Of a stretch of DNA of 64,000 nt, positions 51,594 through 60,882 are shown one piece after another; position 1 is the first letter of the stretch, and each line of letters starts with the position of its first letter. The position numbers and the translations under genes are program-made. The notes under the pieces are model-generated. The model had not been told where the DNA came from and ran no database searches. It saw only the letters and a program-made list of their open reading frames with translations. This stretch comes from Neisseria lisongii (GTDB taxonomy: Bacteria > Pseudomonadota > Gammaproteobacteria > Burkholderiales > Neisseriaceae), in NCBI RefSeq assembly GCF_028463985.1, contig NZ_CP116766.1, positions 620,001-684,000 of the forward strand. Direction: 5' to 3'.

Positions 51594-53870
51594 ATGGCCA
51601 CATTACATTTTTCAGGTTTCCCGCGTGTGGGTGCCTTCCGTGAATTGAAATTTGCTCAGGAAAAATATTGGCGCAAAGAAGTCAGCGAACAGGAGTTGCT
51701 GGACGTTGCCAAAGATTTGCGTGAAAAAAACTGGAAACACCAAGCAGCGGCTGATGCCGATTTTGTGGCGGTTGCCGATTTCACTTTCTACGACCACATT
51801 TTGGACTTGCAAGTGGCTACCGGTGCGATTCCGGCACGTTTCGGCTTCGACAGCCAAAACCTGACTTTGGAACAATATTTCCAACTGGCACGAGGCAATA
51901 AAGACCAGTTTGCCATCGAAATGACCAAATGGTTCGACACTAACTATCACTACTTGGTACCTGAGTTCCACGCCGATACCGAATTTAAAGCCAATGCTGC
52001 GCATTATGTGCAGCAACTGAAAGAAGCCCAAGCCTTGGGCTTGAAAGCCAAACCGACCATCGTCGGCCCGCTGACTTTCCTGTGGGTAGGTAAAGAAAAA
52101 GGTGCAGCCGCATTCAACCGTTTGGATTTGCTGCCGAAACTGCTGCCGGTTTATGTAGAGCTGCTGACCGAATTGGCGCAAGCCGGTGCCGAATGGATTC
52201 AAATCGACGAGCCTGCTTTAGCGGTTGATTTGCCTAAAGAATGGGTTGCCGCTTACCAAGAAGTGTATGCTGCATTGAGCAAAGTAAACGCCAAAATCCT
52301 GTTGAGCACTTACTTCGGTTCGGTTGCCGAACACGCCGCTTTGCTGAAATCCCTGCCGGTTGACGGTCTGCATATCGACCTTGTCCGTGCGCCCGAGCAG
52401 TTGGCTGCATTTGCCGATTACGACAAAGTATTGTCTGCCGGTGTGATTGACGGCCGCAACATCTGGCGTGCCAACCTGAACCAAGTATTGGACACCGTAG
52501 AACCGCTGAAAGCCAAATTGGGCGACCGTTTGTGGATTTCCAGCTCATGCTCGCTGCTGCACACGCCTTACGACTTGTCGGTTGAAGAAAAACTGAAAGC
52601 CAACAAACCCGATTTATACTCATGGTTGGCATTCACCCTGCAGAAAACCCAAGAGCTGCGTGTATTGAAAACCGCATTGAACCAAGGCCGTGAAGCCGTT
52701 GCCGAAGAACTTGCCGCCAGCCAAGCTGCCGCCGATTCCCGTGCCAACAGCAGCGAAATCCACCGTGCGGACGTTGCCAAACGTCTGGCCGACCTGCCTG
52801 CCGATGCCGACAAACGCAAATCGCCGTTTGCCGACCGTATCAAAGCGCAACAAGCATGGTTGAACCTGCCGCTGCTGCCGACAACCAATATCGGTTCGTT
52901 CCCGCAAACCACCGAAATCCGCCAAGCCCGTGCTGCCTTCAAAAAAGGTGAACTGTCCGCCGCCGATTACGAAGCTGCGATGAAAAAAGAAATCGCTTTG
53001 GTGGTTGAAGAGCAGGAAAAACTGGATTTGGACGTATTGGTACACGGCGAAGCCGAGCGTAACGATATGGTGGAATACTTCGGCGAATTGCTGAGCGGCT
53101 TTGCCTTTACCCAATACGGCTGGGTACAAAGCTACGGTTCCCGTTGCGTGAAACCGCCTGTAATTTTCGGCGACGTAAGCCGTCCGAATGCCATGACCGT
53201 TGCTTGGTCAACCTATGCCCAAACCCTGACCAAACGTCCGATGAAAGGTATGCTGACCGGCCCGGTAACCATTCTGCAATGGTCTTTTGTGCGCAACGAC
53301 ATTCCACGTTCGACCGTCTGCAAACAAATCGCATTGGCTCTGAACGATGAAGTATTGGATTTGGAAAAAGCCGGCATTAAAATTATCCAAATCGACGAAC
53401 CGGCCATCCGTGAAGGTCTGCCGCTGAAACGTGCCGATTGGGACGCATATCTGGATTGGGCGGGCGAATCTTTCCGCCTGTCATCAACCGGTTGTGAAGA
53501 CAGCACCCAAATCCACACCCATATGTGCTATTCCGAGTTCAACGACATTCTGCCTGCGATTGCCGCTATGGATGCCGACGTAATCACCATCGAAACTTCA
53601 CGTTCCGATATGGAATTGCTGACAGCCTTTGGCGAGTTCAAATACCCGAACGACATCGGCCCGGGTGTGTACGATATTCACAGCCCACGTGTACCGACCG
53701 AAGCAGAAGTAGAACACCTGCTGCGCAAAGCCATCGAAGTCGTACCGGTAGAACGCCTGTGGGTAAACCCGGACTGCGGTCTGAAAACCCGTGGTTGGAA
53801 AGAAACCATCGAACAGCTGCAAGTGATGATGAACGTTACCCAAAAACTGCGTGCCGAATTGGCAAAATAA
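51594..53870 (+). CDS. metE: Cobalamin-independent methionine synthase
   Basis: Transfers the methyl group of 5-methyltetrahydropteroyltriglutamate to homocysteine without vitamin B12. The 758-residue double-barrel protein starts HFSGFPRVGAFRELKFAQE and has WFDTNYHYLVPE, IQIDEPALAVDLP, LWISSSCSLLHTPYDL, the second-barrel start LPLLPTTNIGSFPQTTEIRQ, and the zinc/homocysteine residues His/Cys in QIHTHMCYSEFND, Glu in ITIETSRSDMELL and Cys in WVNPDCGLKTRGW. GGAG precedes the ATG at good spacing. It ends in a DUS-pair terminator. Confidence 0.97.
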   Translation: MATLHFSGFPRVGAFRELKFAQEKYWRKEVSEQELLDVAKDLREKNWKHQAAADADFVAVADFTFYDHILDLQVATGAIPARFGFDSQNLTLEQYFQLARGNKDQFAIEMTKWFDTNYHYLVPEFHADTEFKANAAHYVQQLKEAQALGLKAKPTIVGPLTFLWVGKEKGAAAFNRLDLLPKLLPVYVELLTELAQAGAEWIQIDEPALAVDLPKEWVAAYQEVYAALSKVNAKILLSTYFGSVAEHAALLKSLPVDGLHIDLVRAPEQLAAFADYDKVLSAGVIDGRNIWRANLNQVLDTVEPLKAKLGDRLWISSSCSLLHTPYDLSVEEKLKANKPDLYSWLAFTLQKTQELRVLKTALNQGREAVAEELAASQAAADSRANSSEIHRADVAKRLADLPADADKRKSPFADRIKAQQAWLNLPLLPTTNIGSFPQTTEIRQARAAFKKGELSAADYEAAMKKEIALVVEEQEKLDLDVLVHGEAERNDMVEYFGELLSGFAFTQYGWVQSYGSRCVKPPVIFGDVSRPNAMTVAWSTYAQTLTKRPMKGMLTGPVTILQWSFVRNDIPRSTVCKQIALALNDEVLDLEKAGIKIIQIDEPAIREGLPLKRADWDAYLDWAGESFRLSSTGCEDSTQIHTHMCYSEFNDILPAIAAMDADVITIETSRSDMELLTAFGEFKYPNDIGPGVYDIHSPRVPTEAEVEHLLRKAIEVVPVERLWVNPDCGLKTRGWKETIEQLQVMMNVTQKLRAELAK

Positions 53871-53887
53871 CAGTTTGAAGTAAGATT

Positions 53888-53922
53888 AAGCCGTCTGAAA
53901 AGCGATTTTCAGACGGCTTTGT
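53888..53922 (+). terminator. DUS-pair terminator of metE
   Basis: AAGCCGTCTGAAAA, loop GCGA, its complement, then TTTG. A second terminator-like hairpin (GCCTGAAGCT/AGCTTCGGC then CTTTTT) is at 53967-53998. The remaining bases to hisZ hold one DUS near 54094 and no gene. Confidence 0.8.
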
Positions 53923-54157
53923 TTTGTCTTGATGTTATTACTGAATTTCCTATAACAGCCGCTTTGTGCCTGAAGCTATTCAGCTTCGGCGCTTTTTATG
54001 GTAAAGTTTGGTTTTAATAACTCGGCGGATTAAACCGTCATCAGGAGCTGCTTTAATTTAAAATCAGTTTGCGCAGTGCGGGCTTGGTGAAACAGGCCGT
54101 CTGAAAAATGATTTTAAATTCGGGCAGCTTCGTCATGTTTATAAAGGGACGATACTC

Positions 54158-55309
54158 ATGCAGTCTTGGCAATTACCCGAACATATTGCCGATATTTTGC
54201 CGACGACGGCACGGCAGCTGGAAAGTGCGAGAGAGAAACTGTTGGCGCTTTTCCGTGTTCATGGTTATGAATTGGTGCAGCCGCCGCTGATGGAATACAG
54301 CAATTCGCTGCTGACTTATATCGATGCCGGTTTGTCGCTGAAAACCATCCGGGTGGTCGATCAGCTAAGCGGCCGTCAGTTGGGCATTCGTGCCGACATA
54401 ACGCCGCAGGTGGCAAGGATTGATGCGCATTTGCTGTCGGCAAACAACGGCATCAACCGTTTGTGTTATGCCGGTTCGGTGCTGCATGCCCGCCCCGACG
54501 GTTTGCTGAGTACCCGTGAGCCGTTGCAGATCGGTGCAGAATTATACGGCCATGCGGATGTGGCAGCGGATATCGAGCTGATTGATTTAATGCTCAAAAG
54601 CATGGCGGTTGCCGACATCGGCGAAGTATTGCTGTCGCTGGGGCATATCGGCGTGTTCCGTGCATTGGCGGAAGCGGCGAAACTGAACGAACAGCAGTCT
54701 CTGCAATTATTGTCGCTGATGCAGGATAAAGATGCCGATGCCGTTGCCGAGCAGGTTCGGGTGTGGCAGCTTGACGGCATGTGGGCAAAAGCGCTGACGC
54801 TGTTGCCGAGTTTATACGGCTCTCGCGAAGTTTTGGCGGAAGCCCGTGCCAAATTGCCGGAACTGAGCGCCGTCAGCAAAGCCTTGGACGAATTGGAAGC
54901 CGTGTGCAATGCATTTGCCGAACAGGCGGTTCACATCGATTTGTCCGAACTGCGGGTGGACAATTACCATACCGGCCTGCTTTACGCAGCGTACGGCAAA
55001 GACTGTCATGATGCCGTTGCCCGAGGCGGCCGCTATGATGGTTTGGGCGCACATTTCGGCAGAAGCCGCCCCGCAACCGGATTCAGCTTCGATTTGCGTA
55101 CCTTTATCGGCAGATTGCCCGCTATTGAGCGTTTGCCGGTGGTGATGGTGGCGCAGCAGGATGCCGAAGCGGCAGCCGAAGCGGTTGAAAAACTGCGTGC
55201 GGCAGGGCAGAGCGTGATAATTGATTACGGTGTGGAACACAACGGATCGAAAGAAGTAGCAGGCCGTCTGAAAAATGCGGACGGCGTTTGGCAGGTTGTT
55301 CAAGATTAA
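54158..55309 (+). CDS. hisZ: ATP phosphoribosyltransferase regulatory subunit
   Basis: HisRS-like protein that forms a complex with short-form HisG, the first enzyme of histidine synthesis, and mediates feedback control. The 383-residue protein has WQLPEHIADILPTTARQLES, the motif-2-like GRQLGIRADITPQVARIDAH, LCYAGSVLHA, a HisRS-like core with YHTGLLYAAYGKD and VARGGRYDGLGAHFGRSRPATGFSFDL, and lacks the full anticodon-binding domain, which separates it from HisS. The ATG at 54158 has AGGGA upstream. purA follows by 48 bases, a pairing common in beta-proteobacteria. An in-frame DUS encodes GRLKN near the end. Confidence 0.94.
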   Translation: MQSWQLPEHIADILPTTARQLESAREKLLALFRVHGYELVQPPLMEYSNSLLTYIDAGLSLKTIRVVDQLSGRQLGIRADITPQVARIDAHLLSANNGINRLCYAGSVLHARPDGLLSTREPLQIGAELYGHADVAADIELIDLMLKSMAVADIGEVLLSLGHIGVFRALAEAAKLNEQQSLQLLSLMQDKDADAVAEQVRVWQLDGMWAKALTLLPSLYGSREVLAEARAKLPELSAVSKALDELEAVCNAFAEQAVHIDLSELRVDNYHTGLLYAAYGKDCHDAVARGGRYDGLGAHFGRSRPATGFSFDLRTFIGRLPAIERLPVVMVAQQDAEAAAEAVEKLRAAGQSVIIDYGVEHNGSKEVAGRLKNADGVWQVVQD

Positions 55310-55357
55310 ATCATTTGAAGATAATCCTTTCATTTAACAGATAAAAAGGTTGGATTT

Positions 55358-56656
55358 ATGGCTAAAAACGTGGTAGTAATCGGCGCTCAGTGGGGCGACG
55401 AAGGCAAAGGTAAAATTGTTGACTGGCTGGCGGAAGAAACCGCCGGTGTGGTGCGTTTCCAAGGCGGCCACAATGCCGGTCATACATTGGTGGTCGGCGG
55501 CAAAAAAACCATTTTGCGCCTGATTCCGAGCGGCATTCTGCACGAATCGCTGGACTGCTTTATCGGTTCGGGCGTGGTGGTTTCTCCGGAAGCGCTGCTG
55601 GGCGAAATCGATGAATTGAACGCCGCCGGTGTGAAAAACGTCGCAGGCCGTCTGAAAATTGCGCCGACCTGTCCGCTGATTTTACCTTACCATATCGCCC
55701 TCGACCAAGCCCGTGAAGCCTCGCGGGGCAAGGGCAAAATCGGTACGACCGGCCGAGGCATCGGTCCGGCTTATGAAGATAAGGTTGCCCGTCGAGCCAT
55801 TCGAGCTGTGGATTTGCTCAACCCAGAGGCCTTGAAGGAAAAACTCGAAGCCGTGTTGGCGTATTACAATGTCCAACTGCAACATCTGCACCAAGCCGAA
55901 CCGGTGAAACTGGAAGACGTAATGGCGGTGATTGAAAAAGTTGCCCCACGAATGACACCGATGATTGCCGATGTATCCCGTATCCTCAACGAAAAACACC
56001 AAAGCGGCGAAAAACTGCTGTTTGAAGGCGCTCAAGGTACGCTGTTGGATATCGACTACGGCACTTATCCGTTTGTTACCTCGTCCAACTGCTTGGCCGG
56101 TGCCGCTTCCGCCGGTGCCGGTGTCGGCCCGCAAATGCTGCATTATGTATTGGGCATTGTTAAAGCCTACACCACCCGTGTCGGCTCGGGCCCGTTCCCA
56201 ACCGAACTGTTTGACGAAGTCGGCGCAGGTTTGGCAGAACGGGGGCATGAATTCGGTTCAGTAACCGGCCGCGCCCGCCGCTGCGGCTGGTTTGATGCCG
56301 CAGCCTTGAAACGCTCGATTCAGGTGAACGGCATTTCCGGCATGTGCATCACCAAGCTGGACGTAATGGACGGCATCGAAGAAATCAAAGTCTGCGTGGG
56401 CTACGAATTGCCGGACGGCAGCAAAACCGACATTTTACCGTGCGGTTCGGACAGCGTTGCCCAGTGCAAACCGATTTACGAAACCTTGCCGGGCTGGAGC
56501 GAATCGACTTTCGGCGTGAAAGAATACGACGCTTTGCCGGAAAACGCCAAAGCCTATCTGAAACGCATCGAAGAAATCTGCGGCGCGCCGGTTGCCATCG
56601 TCTCTACCGGTCCTGACCGTGAAGAAACGATTGTTCTGCATCATCCGTTTGCATAA
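55358..56656 (+). CDS. purA: Adenylosuccinate synthetase
   Basis: First committed step from IMP to AMP, using GTP and aspartate. The 432-residue protein begins NVVVIGAQWGDEGKGKIVDWL (GTP-binding P-loop variant), and has RFQGGHNAGHTLVVGGKK, GTTGRGIGPAYEDKVARRAIR, LFEGAQGTLLDIDYGTYPFVTSSN, GPFPTELFDEVG, GRARRCGWFDAAAL and CITKLDVMDGIEEIKVCVGY. The start has AAAGGTTGG upstream. Downstream of hisZ in a likely operon, ended by a perfect hairpin terminator. Confidence 0.97.
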   Translation: MAKNVVVIGAQWGDEGKGKIVDWLAEETAGVVRFQGGHNAGHTLVVGGKKTILRLIPSGILHESLDCFIGSGVVVSPEALLGEIDELNAAGVKNVAGRLKIAPTCPLILPYHIALDQAREASRGKGKIGTTGRGIGPAYEDKVARRAIRAVDLLNPEALKEKLEAVLAYYNVQLQHLHQAEPVKLEDVMAVIEKVAPRMTPMIADVSRILNEKHQSGEKLLFEGAQGTLLDIDYGTYPFVTSSNCLAGAASAGAGVGPQMLHYVLGIVKAYTTRVGSGPFPTELFDEVGAGLAERGHEFGSVTGRARRCGWFDAAALKRSIQVNGISGMCITKLDVMDGIEEIKVCVGYELPDGSKTDILPCGSDSVAQCKPIYETLPGWSESTFGVKEYDALPENAKAYLKRIEEICGAPVAIVSTGPDREETIVLHHPFA

Positions 56657-56671
56657 TGTAGATGATTAGAT

Positions 56672-56709
56672 GAAAAAATCCTGAAAACCAAACAGTTTTC
56701 AGGATTTTT
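56672..56709 (+). terminator. Terminator of purA
   Basis: ATCCTGAAAAC, 6-base loop, GTTTTCAGGAT, then a T run. Downstream at 56750-56800 a DUS pair (one copy reading AGGTCGTCTGAA) lies at the end of narP. Confidence 0.85.
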
Positions 56710-56824
56710 TATGCGAATGATGAATGATGGCAGCAAAATTTTCCGCTAAAGGTCGTCTGAAAACGGCAAATTTCGCTAAAACCGATTTTCAGACGGCCTG
56801 TTTTCCCGTTTTACCGATAATTGA

Positions 56825-57490
56825 TTATCCGGCAACCACGCCTTCGGGCTGGGCGACTTTGTGTTGAACTGCATACACGGCGGCTTGAACCCGGCTGCTG
56901 AGATTGAGCTTGCGCAAGATGTTTTGAACGTGGACTTTGATGGTGGATTCCGCCAAATCGAGATGGCGGGCGATGACTTTGTTGCTGTGGCCGGCGGCAA
57001 GGTAGCCGAGGATTTCCAATTCTCTCGGCGTGAGCGCTGCGAGTGCCTGTTCGCTGCGGGAAGCGGCGGGGGCTATCAGCGATTGAACCAGTCGGGAAGT
57101 CATTTCCGGCGAAAACACATTGTCGCCGTCCACGGCTTTGCGGATGCTGTCGAGCAGGAAATCAGCGTTGATATTTTTGAGCAAAAATCCCTTGGCACCG
57201 ATTTTGATACATTCGGTCAAATCGTCGCTGTCTTCGGATACGGTAAGCATAACAACCGTTTGGGCGGGGTTGGCGCTGAGGATTTGTGCCAGCGTTTCAC
57301 GGCCGTTCATCACCGGCATATCCAAGTCCAGCAAAACAATATCGGGGCGTTGCTGCTCAACCAGCTTCACGCCGGAAAAGCCGTCAGCAGCTTCGCCGAT
57401 GACTTCAAATCCTTCCTGACGGGAAAGCAGGGCTTTGATGCCGCTGCGAAACAGGGTGTGGTCGTCGATTAAGATAATTTTTATACTCAT
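56825..57490 (-). CDS. narP: Nitrate/nitrite response regulator, NarL/FixJ family
   Basis: DNA-binding response regulator paired with the NarQ kinase encoded just upstream. The 221-residue protein has a receiver domain (IILIDDHTLFRSGIKALL; phospho-acceptor Asp in PDIVLLDLDMPVMNG; GAKGFLLKN) and a LuxR-type helix-turn-helix (LTPRELEILGYLAAGHSNKVIARHL ... STIKVHVQNILRKL). In pathogenic Neisseria NarQ/NarP regulates aniA and norB. It overlaps narQ by four bases (ATGA), so the two are translationally coupled. NarP and NarL cannot be separated by sequence alone; the pairing with NarQ and Neisseria context favour NarP. Confidence 0.9.
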   Translation of the reverse strand: MSIKIILIDDHTLFRSGIKALLSRQEGFEVIGEAADGFSGVKLVEQQRPDIVLLDLDMPVMNGRETLAQILSANPAQTVVMLTVSEDSDDLTECIKIGAKGFLLKNINADFLLDSIRKAVDGDNVFSPEMTSRLVQSLIAPAASRSEQALAALTPRELEILGYLAAGHSNKVIARHLDLAESTIKVHVQNILRKLNLSSRVQAAVYAVQHKVAQPEGVVAG

Positions 57491-59382
57491 GATGCGGTTC
57501 TCTTTTGTTGCGGCAATATCAAGGTAACGGTTGTACCGTGTCCGAGTTGTGATTGTACACTTAATCCGGCGTTAATGCGGCGGGCGCGTTCCTGCATAAT
57601 GCCCAAGCCGACATGCTCGCCGGAAATACTGCTCAGGCCGCCGGTGTCGAAGCCGATGCCGTCGTCGCTGATTTGCAGGGTAAAATCCCGCTTGTTGATC
57701 AGGCGGACATCAACTTGGCGGGCGTGGGCGTGTTTGCGGATATTCGACAGGCTTTCCTGCAAGATGAAAATCACCTGCAACTGCTCTTCATTGTCCAGCC
57801 GCAACCCTTCGTCCAGCCATACGGTATTGACTTCGATTTGTGTTTGCTGTTCAAAGCGGGTCAGCAGGGTGCTGACGGCTTCGGGGAAATCTTTATTGCT
57901 GATTTTGGTACGGAAATTCAGCAGCAGCTCGCGTACATCGTCGTAACACTCCTGAACGCCGTCTTTGATGAAGCGGATGTTTTCTTCGACCTGATCTTTT
58001 TTGTCGGCATCAAATGCACTTTCCAGCATTTGAACTTGCAGATTGAGGAATGTCAAGGTTTGGGCAATACTGTCGTGCAGGCCTTGGGCAATCAGGTTGC
58101 GTTCCTGCAAAACCGCCAACTGGCGGCGCTCTTGGGCAAAACGGCCGTTGGCAATCGATACGCCGAGCTGGCTGCACAGAGTCAGTAGCAGTTCGTGGTC
58201 GTTGTCGGCCAAGGTAATGCCGTCTGAAAAATAGAGGGTCAGCAGGCCGAGGTTTTCTGCTTTATAGCGGATCGGAAACACGGCAATATGGGCAAACGGG
58301 CAGTCTTGGTCGGGCAGACTGTCGCCGTGCTGGGCGAAAAATGCGGCGGCATTGCCGAGGTAGGCGCTGCGTTCGGCGGAACGGGTGTGCAGAAAACGCT
58401 GGAAATCAAAACGCTGCTCGGCCTGCTGCAAGGCTTCGGGCAAGCCGATGACCGCAATCGGGTCAGTGCGCCTACCATTCGTATCAATCAGGCGGATACA
58501 GCCGGCGGCGGCAGAAAAAGCGGGCAGGGTGCGGGTTAGAAATTCTTCGGCGGCGGTTTTGGCTTTGTGGATTTGGTGCAAATCCCGGGTGGTTTGGTAG
58601 AGCAGCGCCAAATCACGGTTTTGCCGTTCCAAATCCTGCGTTTGGCGGGCAACTTGGCCTTCCAAATCGGTGTAGAGCGTTTTCAGGCTGGCGCTCATCT
58701 GGTTGAAGCCTTTGCTCACTTGGGCAAATTCCCGGATGTGTTCGGTATCGATTTCCACACCGAAACCGCCCCGGCTGATGGTACGCACGCCTTCGCGCAG
58801 CGTTTCCAGCGGGTGGATAATCCACGCATAGTGCAGCATAATCATAAAACCGGCGGCAACAAAAATCATTAAAATCAATGCCATTTGAAAACGCCGCAGC
58901 CATTGGGTGTTTTTATTGTTGGCATTTTCCAAGGCTTGGACAAACAGTTCCAAATTGCCGGTAAAGCGGTAGAGGTCGATTTGGTCGGGGCGGCGGTATT
59001 CGCTGATTACCGGGCGGATGCTGCGTTCCCAATCCTGCGTGAGCATGGACTGAATCAGTTCGTACACCATCGGAATATCCGAAGGAATCAGCGGATGCAC
59101 CATATCGCTGTTGCTGATTTTTTGGAAAGTTTTGTCAAACAGGTGGATTTGATGGTTGATCTGCTGCGGCGGGCTTCCCTGTTCGCTCATGTAGGCGAGG
59201 TGGTAAATCTGGGTTTTCAGACGGCCTGCATCATTGATGGCAGTGCCGGTGTTTTCCAGCCGCCAAGAAAGCTGCAGGGTGAGGATAACGGAAAAAAGCG
59301 CCGAGCTGACCCAGAAAAAGGTCAGCCATTTAAGCCTTGCCGAGAGGCTGAGGCCGTCTGAAAATCGGGAAAACAGTTTCAT
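57487..59382 (-). CDS. narQ: Nitrate/nitrite sensor histidine kinase
   Basis: Inner-membrane sensor of the NarX/NarQ type. The start at 59382 gives 631 residues. A first membrane helix (LKWLTFFWVSSALFSVILTL) is followed by a P-box-like ligand segment (TAINDAGRLKTQIYHLAYM), a periplasmic four-helix sensor, a second helix (MALILMIFVAAGFMIMLHYA), HAMP, a GAF-like signalling region, and a HisKA_3 kinase core with the phospho-His in LIAQGLHDSIAQTLTFLNLQ and the ATP-binding ISDDGIGFD and GLGIMQERARRI. Alternative starts at 59394 and 59496 lack better support. It is divergent from moaD and overlaps narP. Confidence 0.9.
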   Translation of the reverse strand: MKLFSRFSDGLSLSARLKWLTFFWVSSALFSVILTLQLSWRLENTGTAINDAGRLKTQIYHLAYMSEQGSPPQQINHQIHLFDKTFQKISNSDMVHPLIPSDIPMVYELIQSMLTQDWERSIRPVISEYRRPDQIDLYRFTGNLELFVQALENANNKNTQWLRRFQMALILMIFVAAGFMIMLHYAWIIHPLETLREGVRTISRGGFGVEIDTEHIREFAQVSKGFNQMSASLKTLYTDLEGQVARQTQDLERQNRDLALLYQTTRDLHQIHKAKTAAEEFLTRTLPAFSAAAGCIRLIDTNGRRTDPIAVIGLPEALQQAEQRFDFQRFLHTRSAERSAYLGNAAAFFAQHGDSLPDQDCPFAHIAVFPIRYKAENLGLLTLYFSDGITLADNDHELLLTLCSQLGVSIANGRFAQERRQLAVLQERNLIAQGLHDSIAQTLTFLNLQVQMLESAFDADKKDQVEENIRFIKDGVQECYDDVRELLLNFRTKISNKDFPEAVSTLLTRFEQQTQIEVNTVWLDEGLRLDNEEQLQVIFILQESLSNIRKHAHARQVDVRLINKRDFTLQISDDGIGFDTGGLSSISGEHVGLGIMQERARRINAGLSVQSQLGHGTTVTLILPQQKRTAS

Positions 59383-59525
59383 CGTTATCGCCATCGGAGT
59401 GAAAGGGGGAAACAGGGCGGATATTGCCGAACAAAATTGCAGCCAAATGTACGGATTTTGTGTAAAATCCGCAGATAATAAATTCAATTCATTCAATTAA
59501 GATGAATATTTTGCAAGCCATTTGT

Positions 59526-59554
59526 TTGGGGCAGGCTGCAAACAGGCGTATTAT
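59526..59554 (+). promoter_or_regulatory. Candidate moaDE-mobA-moeA promoter
   Basis: TTGGGG (59526-59531), 17-base spacer, TATTAT (59549-59554), 35 bases before moaD in the divergent gap with narQ. Confidence 0.5.
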
Positions 59555-59589
59555 ACACATTTCATTCGTAAACCGATAAAGGCAGACTG

Positions 59590-59838
59590 ATGATTACCGT
59601 TTTATATTTCGGTGTATTGAAACAAAAACTCGGTGTCGAGTGCGAACAGATTGCGTGGTCCGGCGGCAGCGGCAGCGATTTGCTTTCGCTGCTGGGCAAA
59701 CGGGGCGAAACATGGCAGGAAGCCTTGTCGGAAGAACAATTATTCCGGTTGGTTATCAATAAAAAAATCAGCCGCCGGGCAGACGATATTCCCGAGGGCG
59801 CAGAAGTCGGCCTGTTGCCGCCGGTAACGGGGGGCTGA
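59590..59838 (+). CDS. moaD: Molybdopterin synthase small subunit
   Basis: Ubiquitin-like sulphur carrier of molybdopterin synthase. The 82-residue protein has the beta-grasp start ITVLYFGVLKQKLGVE, LVINKKISRRADDIPEGAEV and the diagnostic C-terminal VGLLPPVTGG, whose terminal Gly is thiocarboxylated. moaE begins two bases after its stop. First gene of a molybdenum-cofactor operon moaD-moaE-mobA-moeA. Confidence 0.93.
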   Translation: MITVLYFGVLKQKLGVECEQIAWSGGSGSDLLSLLGKRGETWQEALSEEQLFRLVINKKISRRADDIPEGAEVGLLPPVTGG

Positions 59839-59839
59839 A

Positions 59840-60304
59840 ATGCACACGGAAATCCGGATTCAGCATGAAGATTTCGATATGGCGCAGGAATACCGCCGAC
59901 TGCTGGCGCATACGGAAAATACCGGTGCGGTGGTGTCGTTTTGCGGGCTGGTACGCGACCGGGACAGCGATGTGCGGCTGGAATCCCTGTTCCTCGAACA
60001 TTATCCCGAAGTAACCGAAAACGAAATCGCCCGCATTGTATCGCAGGCCGCCGAACGCTGGCCGATTAGCGCCTGCACGGTGATTCACCGTGTCGGCACG
60101 CTTTCGGCCGACGAACAGATTGTGTTGGTGCTGGCGGCATCCGCCCACCGCAAAGCCGCTTTTGCCGCCGCCGAATATATAATGGATTATTTGAAAACCG
60201 AAGCGCCGTTTTGGAAAAAAGAGCGGTTTTCAGACGGCCTCGAACGTTGGGTTGAGGCCAAAGCCGCAGACCAAACGGCGGCGGAACAATGGAAACAGCC
60301 ATGA
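59840..60304 (+). CDS. moaE: Molybdopterin synthase catalytic subunit
   Basis: Large subunit that turns precursor Z (cPMP) into molybdopterin with sulphur from MoaD. The 154-residue protein has GAVVSFCGLVRDRDSD, LFLEHYPEV, ISACTVIHRVGTLSADEQIVLV, SAHRKAAFAAAEYIMDYLKTEAPFWKKE with the catalytic Lys residues. Near the C-terminus an in-frame DUS encodes FSDGLERW. Its stop overlaps the mobA start (ATGA). Confidence 0.95.
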   Translation: MHTEIRIQHEDFDMAQEYRRLLAHTENTGAVVSFCGLVRDRDSDVRLESLFLEHYPEVTENEIARIVSQAAERWPISACTVIHRVGTLSADEQIVLVLAASAHRKAAFAAAEYIMDYLKTEAPFWKKERFSDGLERWVEAKAADQTAAEQWKQP

Positions 60305-60882
60305 AAATCTACGCATTGATTCTGGCGGGCGGCATGGGTTCCCGTATGGATAATGCCGATAAAGGTTTGGTACATTGGCACAACCGGCCGCTGATCGACC
60401 ACGTTATCGAGCGCATCCGCCCGCAGGTTGACCGCATTGCCGTGAGCGCCAACCGCAATATCGAAGAATACGCCGCCCGCACGCCGCACGTTTTCCCCGA
60501 TGCCCGCCAATGGCAGCATTGCGGGCCGCTGGCGGCGTTGTGTACGGCGGCCAACGATTTGCTGCTGGCGCAGGCCGACTGGCTGCTGATTGTCCCTTGC
60601 GATATGCCGCTGTTGCCCGAAAATCTGGTCAGCCGCTGTCTGGCAATGGCAAAACGCACCCCCTTGAGCAACGCCTTTTATGTTGAAACGCCGGTGCGCC
60701 AGCAATACGGCGTGATGTTTATCCGGCCGCAGATTCTGCAAAGCGCCGTTCCGTATCTATACAGCGGTATGCGCACAATACGGGGCTGGCTGCAGCAGCA
60801 GCGTGCCAGAGTCGTCCCGTTTGACGATGAGGCAGCGTTTGCCAACTACAACACCCCCGAAGATTTGAAAGAAATGCCATGA
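60301..60882 (+). CDS. mobA: Molybdenum cofactor guanylyltransferase
   Basis: Adds GMP to the molybdenum cofactor, giving the bis-MGD form used by enzymes such as nitrate reductase. The 193-residue protein starts MKIYALILAGGMGSRMDNADKGL, the nucleotide-binding signature, and has GPLAALCTA, LLIVPCDMPLLPENL and the C-terminal FANYNTPEDL. The start at 60301 was chosen for the four-base ATGA overlap with moaE; an upstream ATG at 60289 is less likely. It overlaps moeA by four bases. Confidence 0.94.
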   Translation: MKIYALILAGGMGSRMDNADKGLVHWHNRPLIDHVIERIRPQVDRIAVSANRNIEEYAARTPHVFPDARQWQHCGPLAALCTAANDLLLAQADWLLIVPCDMPLLPENLVSRCLAMAKRTPLSNAFYVETPVRQQYGVMFIRPQILQSAVPYLYSGMRTIRGWLQQQRARVVPFDDEAAFANYNTPEDLKEMP

